Of a stretch of 64,000 nucleotides of DNA, positions 7,880 through 16,497 are shown in pieces (within the stretch, counting starts at the first letter, position 1; the number at the start of each line of letters is the position of its first letter). This DNA comes from Thalassoglobus sp. JC818 (GTDB taxonomy: Bacteria > Planctomycetota > Planctomycetia > Planctomycetales > Planctomycetaceae). The notes under the pieces are model-generated. The model did not search any database. It had not been told where the DNA came from and was given only the letters and a program-made list of their open reading frames with translations. Both the position numbers and the translations under genes were made by a program. Location of the stretch: the NCBI RefSeq assembly GCF_040717535.1, contig NZ_JBFEFI010000007.1, positions 1-64,000 on the forward strand, written 5' to 3'.

Positions 7880-10800
7880 ATGTTGTGTATTCGATTGCTT
7901 TTGGTTGTGTTGGTTGCCTTCGCTGGGTTTGACTGCATTCAGGCACAGGACTTCGGGCAGCAAGTTCGGGAGACTGACCCTCTCACTCCGGACGAGGAGC
8001 GCTTGCAGTTTTCCGTTCCGGAGGGATTCGAGGTTCAACTTTTCGCGAGTGAACCAGATATTCAGAAGCCCATGAATCTGGCATTCGATGCTCAAGGTCG
8101 ATTGTGGATGTCAGGGTCGAACGACTACCCGTTCCCGAACTTTACAGAAGAGGCAACCGACAGCATCCGCGTTCTGGAAGACACTGACGGCGACGGACGT
8201 GCTGACAAGTTCACGACGTTTGTCGAAGGGATCACGATTCCGATCGGATTGTACCCGTACAAAGATGGTGTGATTGCATTCTCGATTCCGAACATCATGT
8301 TTTATCGAGACACCAATGGCGACGGAACATCCGACACCACTGAGGTTTTGTACGGACCCTTCGACTACTCGCGAGACACGCACGGCCTGAACAATGCGTT
8401 TCGTCGAGGACTCGATGGCTGGATGTATGCTTGCCACGGATTTAACAACCAATCATCTGTCACAGGCAGAGACGGGAACACTGTTTCCATGCAAAGTGGA
8501 AACACCTATCGATTTCGCATCGACGGTGAGCGCATTGAGCACTTAACTCATGGGCAAGTCAATCCATTCGGAATGGCTTTCGATGCGTGGGGAGACTTGT
8601 ATTCCTCGGACTGTCACACAAAACCAGTGACTCTGCTACTCAAAGGCGGTTACTACGAGAGTTTTGGGAAGCCGCACGATGGGCTCGGCTACGTGCCAGC
8701 AGTCATGGATCACCTTCATGGTTCGACAGCCATCGCGGGACTCAGCATCTATACAGATGATGTTTACCCGGAGGAGTATCGAGACAATTTGTTCGTCGGA
8801 AATGTGATGACCAGCCGCATCCATCGAGATACGTTGGAGTACGACGGGTCGAGTCCGCAGGTGATTGAACAGGCAGACTTTCTTGTTTCGGCAGATCCCT
8901 GGTTTCGCCCGGTCGACATGCAGTGCGGACCCGATGGAGCGTTGTATATCGCGGACTTCTACAACCGAATTATCGGTCACTACGAGGTTCCGTTGGATCA
9001 TCCCGGACGAGATCGTTTCCGAGGACGAATCTGGAAAGTGGTCCGGAAGGGTGAGACGGAAGGCAGCCAACGTCCGCAGAATCTGACAAAGTTGACGGCG
9101 ACACAATTGATTCCATTGCTTGCTGATCCGAATGTGCCGTACGTCAGCCGCGTCGTCGAGCAACTTGTCGAACGATGTGGAAAAGAAGCTGTTCCGGAGT
9201 TGAAAGCGGCTCTCAAGAACTCAAACGACGCCAGACAAACGGTCGGACTTCTGTGGTCATTGGAACGACTCGGGGAATTGTCTGATCAGGAACTGGCTGC
9301 AGAAGGTGAAAACGAATCGAGTCTGGTACGAGTTCATTTGCAACGCATCCTAGGAGCGAGGAAGAATTGGTCGGCAGCTGATCAACAGCTTGCATCGAAC
9401 GGACTGAGTGATTCGGACCCATTGGTTCGCCGCGCTAGTGCTCTCGCATTCGCCGATCACCCCGATACGAATGTGATTGCCAAGCTTCTTCAAGCCTATT
9501 CGCAAGCTTCGAGTGGTGACGTTCAATTAAAGCACGCGATCAAATTGGCTCTTAAGTCAACGTGTCAATTGCCCGGCGCATATGAGGTCGTGGCGGAATT
9601 GAATCCGGGAGATAAAGAAGTCGAGTTGCTGGCGTCTGTCAGTCTGGCTGTCCATTCGACGGACTCCGCCCGTTTTCTCCTTTCAGCGATCGATCAGGTG
9701 GAATTACCCGGTGGAGAGTTAGAGACCGTCGTACGGATGGCAGCCCGAACGCTGGAGAGTCAGGAGATTCCTCGGCTCGTCGAGTTGGCTCGCACTCGAT
9801 ATTCCATGGATGTCAATACCCAGCTTTCGCTGCTGCAAGCGATGGAAGAAGGTCTTCGCCAGCAGGGGGAGAACATTCCGGATGCAATGAGTTCGTGGGG
9901 ACGCGATGTGATTGCTCGCGTCTTGGGCGAACGCGGGGCAGGGCTGTCCGACTGGCAGCAGTTGGCGAATGAAGGGTCGGCAGTCGGGAAATGGGATGTC
10001 GAACCGCGAACTCGTGAAGACGCTCAACACTCACAACTTTTCCTCAGCAGTCTTCCGGGAGGCGAGCAGGCTCGCGGCGTTCTAATGTCCAAGCCGTTCC
10101 CGATTCCGGAAACGCTATCGTTTTACGTCTGTGGTCATCTCGGATTTCCGAACGAGGGAAGGATCAATCACAATTTCGTCAGCCTGTCGGTGGAGGGGGA
10201 GGAGAATCCGGTACGGATTGCTTACGCCCCGCGAAACGATACAGCTCGTCGAGTTGACTGGGATCTCTCGGAGTTCGCTGGAAAGACCGGTGTCCTCAAG
10301 GTCGTCGATGGACTGGATTTGTCGGCCTATGCTTGGATTGCAATTGGTGAAATCAATCCACCTGTCGTTCAGCTTCCAACCCAAAGTCTGACTCAAGACC
10401 GGCAACGAGTCGTACTCGCAGCAAATCTCAGCGGACGGCTGGGGGCAGGAGAGTTCTTCGATCAATTCGGGCGAATTGCCATGAACCCGAACGAAGCTGG
10501 TGAGGTACGGTACGCTGCACTTACTCTCATCGCTGCCTCGCAATCCGGAGACATCCCGGTCGGGCTGCTGGCTGTTTTCGCAGAGCCGGATGTGTCAACG
10601 GTGCTTCTCAACTCAATCGCCGATGCTCTCTCAAGTCAGGATGAAGAAGCCCAGGTCGCGGTTCTGAAATCCCTGCCGCTGAGGCTGCAGACGACGTTCG
10701 CCCGCACGATGTCTCGTTCGTCGCAAGGAGCGACAAAACTCGCCGACTTGATTGACTTGGGTATGATTTCTCCGGAAGTTTTGAGATCGGACGTCGTGAT

Positions 10801-11344
10801 TGCTCAAGTCAAAGGGACGGGAAGCTCGGAGATCATTAGTCGGCTGGAAGCGATTCGATCGAAACTCCCCGACGGAGGCGATTCAATTCTCGCGATGATC
10901 GAAGCTCGTCGCAGCAGCTTCAACGCACAGACAGCCTCAATTGCTGAAGGTGCGAAGGTCTTCGAAAAGAATTGTGCGACCTGCCACACCATCGATGGCA
11001 AAGGAAAACAGATCGGGCCGCAGCTCGACGGAATCGGAAATCGGGGGATGGAACGTCTTCTGGAAGACGTTCTAGCGCCAAACCGAAACATTGATGTGGC
11101 GTTCCGGACGCGGTTGTACGTCCTCGAGAACGGTCGCATCTACTCCGGACTGTTCCGACGAGAAGAAGGAAATGTCATCGTTCTGGCGAATCAAAAAGGA
11201 GAAGAGATTCAGTTCGACAAAAATCTGGTCGACGACGAAGCCATTTCTCCGATCTCGATCATGCCTGAAAACTGGGGCGAGCTGATTCCCGCCGAGGATT
11301 TCAACAATCTGTTGGCGTTCTTGCTCTCGCAGAAACAAAAGTAG
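7880..11344 (+). CDS. PVC-type secreted CxxCH haem protein with beta-propeller and HEAT repeats
   Basis: A 1154-residue exported protein of the type often annotated as a membrane-bound dehydrogenase or PVC-type haem-binding protein. It starts with a signal peptide ending near CIQAQ, followed by a glucose/sorbosone-dehydrogenase-like beta-propeller (about residues 30-390, with MNLAFDAQGRLWM, DGDGRADKFTTF and GPDGALYIADFYNRIIGH). Then come HEAT-like repeats (about 410-620), an unassigned middle region, and a C-terminal cytochrome c domain. The haem-attachment motif is CATCH at nucleotides 10973-10987, and a late SIMPENW Met is a plausible axial ligand. Such proteins are thought to oxidise sugars or related compounds in the periplasm, but substrates are unproven. 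A TTG at 7859 is an alternative start. Confidence 0.9.
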   Translation: MLCIRLLLVVLVAFAGFDCIQAQDFGQQVRETDPLTPDEERLQFSVPEGFEVQLFASEPDIQKPMNLAFDAQGRLWMSGSNDYPFPNFTEEATDSIRVLEDTDGDGRADKFTTFVEGITIPIGLYPYKDGVIAFSIPNIMFYRDTNGDGTSDTTEVLYGPFDYSRDTHGLNNAFRRGLDGWMYACHGFNNQSSVTGRDGNTVSMQSGNTYRFRIDGERIEHLTHGQVNPFGMAFDAWGDLYSSDCHTKPVTLLLKGGYYESFGKPHDGLGYVPAVMDHLHGSTAIAGLSIYTDDVYPEEYRDNLFVGNVMTSRIHRDTLEYDGSSPQVIEQADFLVSADPWFRPVDMQCGPDGALYIADFYNRIIGHYEVPLDHPGRDRFRGRIWKVVRKGETEGSQRPQNLTKLTATQLIPLLADPNVPYVSRVVEQLVERCGKEAVPELKAALKNSNDARQTVGLLWSLERLGELSDQELAAEGENESSLVRVHLQRILGARKNWSAADQQLASNGLSDSDPLVRRASALAFADHPDTNVIAKLLQAYSQASSGDVQLKHAIKLALKSTCQLPGAYEVVAELNPGDKEVELLASVSLAVHSTDSARFLLSAIDQVELPGGELETVVRMAARTLESQEIPRLVELARTRYSMDVNTQLSLLQAMEEGLRQQGENIPDAMSSWGRDVIARVLGERGAGLSDWQQLANEGSAVGKWDVEPRTREDAQHSQLFLSSLPGGEQARGVLMSKPFPIPETLSFYVCGHLGFPNEGRINHNFVSLSVEGEENPVRIAYAPRNDTARRVDWDLSEFAGKTGVLKVVDGLDLSAYAWIAIGEINPPVVQLPTQSLTQDRQRVVLAANLSGRLGAGEFFDQFGRIAMNPNEAGEVRYAALTLIAASQSGDIPVGLLAVFAEPDVSTVLLNSIADALSSQDEEAQVAVLKSLPLRLQTTFARTMSRSSQGATKLADLIDLGMISPEVLRSDVVIAQVKGTGSSEIISRLEAIRSKLPDGGDSILAMIEARRSSFNAQTASIAEGAKVFEKNCATCHTIDGKGKQIGPQLDGIGNRGMERLLEDVLAPNRNIDVAFRTRLYVLENGRIYSGLFRREEGNVIVLANQKGEEIQFDKNLVDDEAISPISIMPENWGELIPAEDFNNLLAFLLSQKQK

Positions 11345-11677
11345 TAGGCCTCGAATAAGGACTGCCGAACCAGCATGAGGCGAAACTTGTCTGCAACTTC
11401 GTCCGTGTTGTGCTGGCTGATTTTCGTAGAGAATTCGGCTCGTGGGGTGGTAGTCAGCAGACTCCTCCCCACCGATTCGAAACCGGATTGATGCAGCACT
11501 TGCTGGCCCGTAAAGCACATTAGAGATCCGAGAATGTTCAAAAACACGAAAGGTTTCTGAAGAACTCGATCTCGCCCAACCGAACTGATCCGGATAAGAT
11601 CCCATTGTCCGGTCCGGTGCCGCCATCACACTGCGTGGTTTCTAGCGAAGCACTCGGTAAGTCCTCAGCTCTTTTTG
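11345..11677. other. Intergenic region without a recognised gene
   Basis: About 330 bases separate the haem protein from the aminotransferase gene. No recognisable coding frame, RNA gene or strong terminator hairpin was seen. It probably holds the aminotransferase promoter. Confidence 0.4.
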
Positions 11678-12925
11678 ATGAATGTCATGAGAAGCGAAAC
11701 AGAAGTCCCAGTCAGCGACAATCCGTATTCCATTCCCGTTGCGGATCGACTGAAAAGATTGCCGCCGTATTTGTTCGGAAAGATCAACAAGGTCAAGTAC
11801 GAAAAACGCGTCGCTGGCATCGATGTGATCGATCTCGGGATGGGAAATCCAACCGATCCGCCGGACCCGCTGATTCAGGAAAAACTGGCTCAGGCACTGC
11901 AGGACCCCAAAAATCACCGTTATTCGGTGTCGAACGGGATCGGGAATCTGCGTAGCGAAGTCGCAAAACGATACTGGAAGAAGTATGGAGTTCGCCTGAA
12001 CCCCGACGATGAAATCATCGCCTGTATCGGTTCCAAAGAAGGCTACAGCCATATGTGCCTCGGTTTGATGGGACCGGGAGACACTGCCATTGTTCCGTCG
12101 CCGACATTTCCGATTCATATGTATTCGGTGATGCTCGCTGCCGGAAACGTGATCGCTCTCGATGTTCGTCAGCCAGACGTTTTTCTGCGCAACGTGGCAT
12201 ACACATGTGAACATCTTTATCCGAAACCGAAAGTGGTTGTGGTCAATTTCCCACACAACCCATCGTCGACGGTGATCGAGCAGGATTTTTACGTCGAACT
12301 TGTGAAACTCGCCAAGAAGTATGGCTTCATGGTGATCAGCGACTTCGCATACGCAGATATCTGTTTTGATGGATATTTCGCACCGAGTTTTCTTTCCACT
12401 CCGGGAGCGATTGACGTTGGTGTCGAACTGACCTCAATGAGCAAGAGCTACAGCATGGCTGGGTGGCGAATCGGGTTCTGTGCCGGGAATCGCGAAATGG
12501 TCCGGGCATTGGCGACGATCAAAGGTTATTACGACTACGGGATTTTTCAGGCAATTCAAATTGCGGCCATCGTCGCGATGCGACACTGCGATGCCGCTGT
12601 GGAAGGCATTGCGACTGAATACCAAGGTCGCCGCGATGCTCTGTGCGACGGACTTGAGCGTTTAGGCTGGGAGATCGATCGGCCGAAAGCAGGAATGTTC
12701 GTCTGGGCGAAGATTCCTGAGCCTTATGCCCAAATGGGGTCCATCGATTTCTCGATGAAACTCCTCGAAGAAGGCGGAGTCGCTGTCAGCCCGGGGCGTG
12801 GTTTCGGAGAAGACGGCGAGGGCTATTTGCGTCTGGCAATCGTCGAAAACACTCAGCGTTTGCGGCAAGCTGTCCGAGAAATCGGAAAGTGTGCCCCACT
12901 GGAAGCATCACGGGCTGCCTCATGA
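11678..12925 (+). CDS. alaC: Class I/II aminotransferase, AlaC-like
   Basis: A PLP-dependent aminotransferase of 415 residues that matches the E. coli AlaC (YfdZ) pattern along its length. It has [11 protein letters not shown] near the N-terminus, [11 protein letters not shown] in the substrate-binding region, the [13 protein letters not shown] motif whose second residue is the PLP-binding lysine, then [20 protein letters not shown] and a C-terminal RLAIVEN arginine region. AlaC makes alanine from pyruvate with glutamate. Close relatives include LL-diaminopimelate aminotransferases, so the substrate is not certain. TTG 11675 and ATG 11687 are alternative starts, none with a clear ribosome binding site. 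Its stop overlaps the ATG of the next gene, implying coupled translation. Confidence 0.88.
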   Translation: MNVMRSETEVPVSDNPYSIPVADRLKRLPPYLFGKINKVKYEKRVAGIDVIDLGMGNPTDPPDPLIQEKLAQALQDPKNHRYSVSNGIGNLRSEVAKRYWKKYGVRLNPDDEIIACIGSKEGYSHMCLGLMGPGDTAIVPSPTFPIHMYSVMLAAGNVIALDVRQPDVFLRNVAYTCEHLYPKPKVVVVNFPHNPSSTVIEQDFYVELVKLAKKYGFMVISDFAYADICFDGYFAPSFLSTPGAIDVGVELTSMSKSYSMAGWRIGFCAGNREMVRALATIKGYYDYGIFQAIQIAAIVAMRHCDAAVEGIATEYQGRRDALCDGLERLGWEIDRPKAGMFVWAKIPEPYAQMGSIDFSMKLLEEGGVAVSPGRGFGEDGEGYLRLAIVENTQRLRQAVREIGKCAPLEASRAAS

Positions 12926-13311
12926 CGAAGCCGGTTAAGAATGAACTCGATGAGTTGGTCCTCTTGTCGGGGCTGACAAGTCGAGTTGAACCCGTTTTGT
13001 TCGGGATCAATCTCGTCCTCACCATCCTTGCGTCGATTCTTGTTGTCCGGCAGCGAAATGCAATTCTGCCGGTGATGGAAGAATTCGACCTAGAGATTCC
13101 CGGGTTTGCGGAACTCGCGCTTAGCCCGGGGGCGGCAGCCATTCTGCCGGTGCTTGGAGTGGCCGGGATCGCGGTACACTTTTCGAAGCTTGCTCTGAAG
13201 TCAAAAGTCCGCCTACATTGGGCCCATTTCACGATCATTCTCGTGCTCACAGGGATCTTCGTCGGGACGACAATTCCGTTACTGACGAAATTGATTCAGC
13301 AGTTGGAGTAG
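12922..13311 (+). CDS. Three-span membrane protein, unknown function
   Basis: The start is the ATG at 12922, which overlaps the aminotransferase stop in an ATGA arrangement. The 129-residue product has three hydrophobic segments (about residues 25-45, 72-93 and 103-121) and a short basic-acidic N-terminus. The overlap indicates translational coupling with the aminotransferase, so a related role such as amino acid handling is possible but unproven. No family recognised. Confidence 0.7.
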   Translation: MTKPVKNELDELVLLSGLTSRVEPVLFGINLVLTILASILVVRQRNAILPVMEEFDLEIPGFAELALSPGAAAILPVLGVAGIAVHFSKLALKSKVRLHWAHFTIILVLTGIFVGTTIPLLTKLIQQLE

Positions 13312-13406
13312 GCAGTCTTCACGGTTGTTCTGCTGGGCAAACGCGAAATCTCATTCCTCAACCTTGTCGCTAAAGCCGAGTGCTTGAAATTCCATCAGGA
13401 GCCACG

Positions 13407-14096
13407 ATGGGAACTTTCAATGGATTTCCGCCGTCAGTCTTTCAGTTTCTGGCGGAACTCGAAGCCAATAACGACAAAGACTGGTTCGACGCCAACCGCG
13501 ATCGATACGAATCGGAAGTTCGCAGTCCAGCCTTGGAATACATCGCTGCGATGCAGGGGCCAATCGAAAAGATCTCAAGCCATTTTCGAGTCGAGCCCAA
13601 GAAGGTCGGCGGATCGTTGATGCGAGTCCATCGTGACACGCGTTTCTCGAAAGACAAAACTCCGTACAAAACAAATATCGGAATCCAATTTCGCCACGAA
13701 GCGGGCAAAGACGTCCACGCACCGGGGTTTTATCTGCACATCTCACCCGAAGAGTGTTTCGTTGCAGCGGGAGTCTGGCATCCCGCGGGAGAGGACCTCG
13801 CCGCGATTCGCAAGGCGATCATCAAGCATTCCAAGGACTGGAAGGCCGCAGTCAGCGACGCAAAATTCGTGAAGCGATTTGCACTGACCGGGGACTCCTT
13901 GAAGCGTTCACCTCGGGGCATCGATCCTGATCATCCGCTCATCGACGATCTGAAACGCAAAGATTTTATCGGGCTTTCAAACTTCGAACCGGGCCTTGTG
14001 ACCTCACCGAAGTTTGTCAACGAAACAGCCAAGGCGTTTAAGTCGGCTGATCGTCTGATGGCATTTCTCTGCTCAGCACTCAGTATTAAATACTGA
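13407..14096 (+). CDS. DUF2461 / TIGR02453 family protein
   Basis: The 229-residue product carries the family hallmarks: NNDKDWFDANRDRYE near the N-terminus, a GGSLMRVHRDTRFSKDKTPYKTN block in the first third, then GFYLHISPEECFVAAGVWHP. Members are common in bacteria and fungi; their biochemical role is not established. The ATG at 13407 has AGGAG about 5 bases upstream and is preferred over the GTG at 13380. It is transcribed in the same direction as the aminotransferase pair, with a gap of about 95 bases, and converges on the next gene. Confidence 0.88.
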   Translation: MGTFNGFPPSVFQFLAELEANNDKDWFDANRDRYESEVRSPALEYIAAMQGPIEKISSHFRVEPKKVGGSLMRVHRDTRFSKDKTPYKTNIGIQFRHEAGKDVHAPGFYLHISPEECFVAAGVWHPAGEDLAAIRKAIIKHSKDWKAAVSDAKFVKRFALTGDSLKRSPRGIDPDHPLIDDLKRKDFIGLSNFEPGLVTSPKFVNETAKAFKSADRLMAFLCSALSIKY

Positions 14097-14118
14097 CACG
14101 TTCTGAGTAGGTCAGCAC

Positions 14119-15150
14119 TCATTGTTTTGGGGGGGAGCTTTCGCGAGCCGAAAGCTCATCGAGCTGAACGGTCCCCGTCGTCTTATTAATCCCGAGCGGC
14201 AAACCGTGAAGCTGGACTGCGGTTGCATTCAGGTTGAATTCACAGTTGACAGGTTTAAGTTCCAACAACCCCAACGGCACCCATTTGCCGCTTTCTTCGT
14301 CATACAACTCGCCTTCGGTCATCACATTGAATCCGTTGATACGGACGTTTCTCGTGGCTCGATCGCCTCGCTCCCAGGTGAGTGGAGCCATGTTGTAGCG
14401 ATGCTCGGGATCGACTCCGCGAATCGTCAGATTTGAAATCGTGGCGTTGACGGCTTTCGATTCTCCGCCCCAGCCGAATTGCAGTGGTGCTCCGTTTCGG
14501 TGATGCTCGATAACGACGTTTTCAATCGTGATGTCGTTGTAGATTTTGATCCCATCATCTGCAGTGCTGATCAAGCTGTCTCGAATCGACGATCCCGCAG
14601 CTCCAGCGAATCCGTCGCTGTTGTTGTTGTCCCCACTTCGGCTGTCAACGAGTGTGCAGGCATCGACGTGAATGACTGCTTTGTTTGCATATCCAGAAAT
14701 CAGATACCCGCGCGGATCGCGAACAGTCAGTCCTGAAACGCGAACCACAGCGTCTTCGATGACGCTGATCGCGCTGTACTTCCATTTGTCGTTCTCAGAG
14801 ATCTTCTGCTTGGCCGTCCATGCCTCTTCCCTCGTACCGAAAATGACGGAGGTCTCTCGATTGCGTCCCACGATGTACAGCGGATTCTTAGGCGCACGGT
14901 ATTTCACACGAAAACCACCTGTGAATTGGACATCCTCACCAATCACAATTCGTTGAACGCTCGCAGGCACGTTCCAGAAGAAACCTTCCTTACTGAGCGG
15001 CATTGAACCGCTTGAGTTGAAGGTCATTGTTCCCGATTCTTCTGCCCACTCAACTTGGCCGGAGTATTGTATCTCCGGTTGAGCGACGGCAGCCTGTCCG
15101 GGGATGATTAGAGTCAGGCAGAACAGAGCGATGAAGCGAAAAGTGCGCAC
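14119..15150 (-). CDS. Secreted right-handed beta-helix protein, GH28/GH49-like
   Basis: A 343-residue protein with a cleavable signal peptide ending near AAVAQ, followed by short repeats of alternating valine, isoleucine and asparagine that are typical of a parallel beta-helix. Two acidic clusters, NNSDGF and TADDGIKIY, fall on consecutive coils in the order of the catalytic aspartates of GH28 polygalacturonases and GH49 dextranases. The HRNGAPLQFGWGG stretch fits the same fold. It probably acts on an extracellular or periplasmic polysaccharide; the substrate cannot be read from sequence. Aldose 1-epimerase lies directly upstream on the same strand, which fits sugar catabolism. Confidence 0.7.
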   Translation of the reverse strand: MRTFRFIALFCLTLIIPGQAAVAQPEIQYSGQVEWAEESGTMTFNSSGSMPLSKEGFFWNVPASVQRIVIGEDVQFTGGFRVKYRAPKNPLYIVGRNRETSVIFGTREEAWTAKQKISENDKWKYSAISVIEDAVVRVSGLTVRDPRGYLISGYANKAVIHVDACTLVDSRSGDNNNSDGFAGAAGSSIRDSLISTADDGIKIYNDITIENVVIEHHRNGAPLQFGWGGESKAVNATISNLTIRGVDPEHRYNMAPLTWERGDRATRNVRINGFNVMTEGELYDEESGKWVPLGLLELKPVNCEFNLNATAVQLHGLPLGINKTTGTVQLDELSARESSPPKQ

Positions 15151-15213
15151 GGAGTCACCTGAAAGTTACCGCTGTGAATGTAACGAGTCTGATCGCAGTT
15201 CAGCCGAGCGATT

Positions 15214-15318
15214 AGAGCATTTCTCGATTTGGTGTGCACACTCTCGCACGAACAAACACAGCCTTTGATCTTATGAAACAGAGCAAGCGAGTGCACAGGA
15301 AAGAGCAACTTGCTCTAG
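15214..15318 (-). repeat. Copy A of a 105-bp stop-codon-associated palindromic element
   Basis: Read on the minus strand from the stop codon of the aldose 1-epimerase gene, the element begins CTAGAGCAAGTTGCTC, whose TAG is that stop codon, and ends ATGCTCT. The ends are inverted repeats, and the inner blocks GTGCACTCGC and GCGAGAGTGTGCAC can also pair, so the transcript could fold into one long imperfect hairpin. By manual alignment about 82 of 105 positions match copy C without gaps. The first 16 bases alone form a local hairpin. Confidence 0.85.
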
Positions 15319-16337
15319 GAAATTCCGAATCGGTGGACCGTTGTCTGGCGATAGGTTTCATCAGGGCGAAGTGTGGTCGTGCCGAATTCGGATTCGAATT
15401 CCGGATGATTGGGAGTGTCCGGAAGATGTTGGGACTCAAGGCAGAAACTCGTGTGCTGTTCCCAACCCGCACTCGCTTGTGTTCCGTCAAAGTGGTTCGC
15501 AGTGTAGAGCTGAATTCCCGGTTCCGTCGTCAGAACTTCCATCGTTCTTCCAGAAGCAGGATCTGACGCAATTGCCGCCGTCCGAAGTGATCCGTCTGCT
15601 CCGCTGATGAGGAAACAGGAATCGTATCCGCCGTCCGTTTCAGCGAGATCTTTACCGATCGGCTTGGGCGTGCGGAAGTCCCAGGGTGTGCCAGCAACAT
15701 CAAGAATTGTTCCGGTGGGGAGAACGTCGGAGTCGTTTTCCAAAACCCGGTCTGCTGAGATTTGCAGGAGTTGATCGTCGATGCGCCCGGCACCGGCGAG
15801 ATTCCAATACGTATGGTTGGTCAGGTTTAAGACGGTCGGAGCATCCGTCGTCGCAGAGTAATTGAGGATGAGTTCGCGACCTTTCAACTGGTAAGTCAGC
15901 TCGACGGTCAATTCTCCCGGGTAACCTTCATCACCATCCGGACTCACGAGTCGAAACGTGACTGACTCTCGACTCGGCGACAGTAGCTGCCAAATTTTGT
16001 GTGCGAAGGAAACTTCACCGCCGTGAAGATGGTTGGGGCCGTTGTTGATCGCGAGATTGTATTTCGAGCCGTCGAGTTCGAATTCCCCTCGAGCGATTCG
16101 ATTCGCGAATCTTCCCGCTGTCGCTCCCAAGAACGACGGATTCGTGAGATAATCTTCTCGCTCCTGTGCAGTGACGACGATGTTCTTCCATTCGCCTGTT
16201 CGATCAGGAGATTCCAGAGAAACGAGCGAAGCACCTGCGTTCGTTACGACAGCACGGATGTACTCATTTTGCAGTGTGAGACCGCCATAAGAAGCTCCGT
16301 CGGCTGTGTCTCCCCAAGTCGTCCAGTTGTCTGGCAT
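15315..16337 (-). CDS. galM: Aldose 1-epimerase (mutarotase)
   Basis: A 340-residue member of the GalM family, which interconverts alpha and beta anomers of aldoses such as glucose and galactose. Motifs in order are GATAGRFANRIARGEF, NGPNHLHGG, SPDGDEGYPGELTV, NLTNHTYWNL (which holds the catalytic histidine) and TEPGIQLYTANHF (which holds the catalytic glutamate). There is no signal peptide, so it is cytosolic. The stop codon TAG lies inside the end of repeat copy A. The beta-helix gene follows after the repeat on the same strand. Confidence 0.95.
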   Translation of the reverse strand: MPDNWTTWGDTADGASYGGLTLQNEYIRAVVTNAGASLVSLESPDRTGEWKNIVVTAQEREDYLTNPSFLGATAGRFANRIARGEFELDGSKYNLAINNGPNHLHGGEVSFAHKIWQLLSPSRESVTFRLVSPDGDEGYPGELTVELTYQLKGRELILNYSATTDAPTVLNLTNHTYWNLAGAGRIDDQLLQISADRVLENDSDVLPTGTILDVAGTPWDFRTPKPIGKDLAETDGGYDSCFLISGADGSLRTAAIASDPASGRTMEVLTTEPGIQLYTANHFDGTQASAGWEQHTSFCLESQHLPDTPNHPEFESEFGTTTLRPDETYRQTTVHRFGIS

Positions 16338-16497
16338 GCGTCTCTTCCGGTCTCAGATCATCAACAATTCAGTTGAGAGGTCACGTTCACAGTACATTGA
16401 AATAGCCTTCGCGGTTGCACGCAAGCAACCCGAGAGGAAACTATTTCCAACAGTACTGGCGAACGCCCATGCGAGTCCAGAGGAACGACCGAACGGT

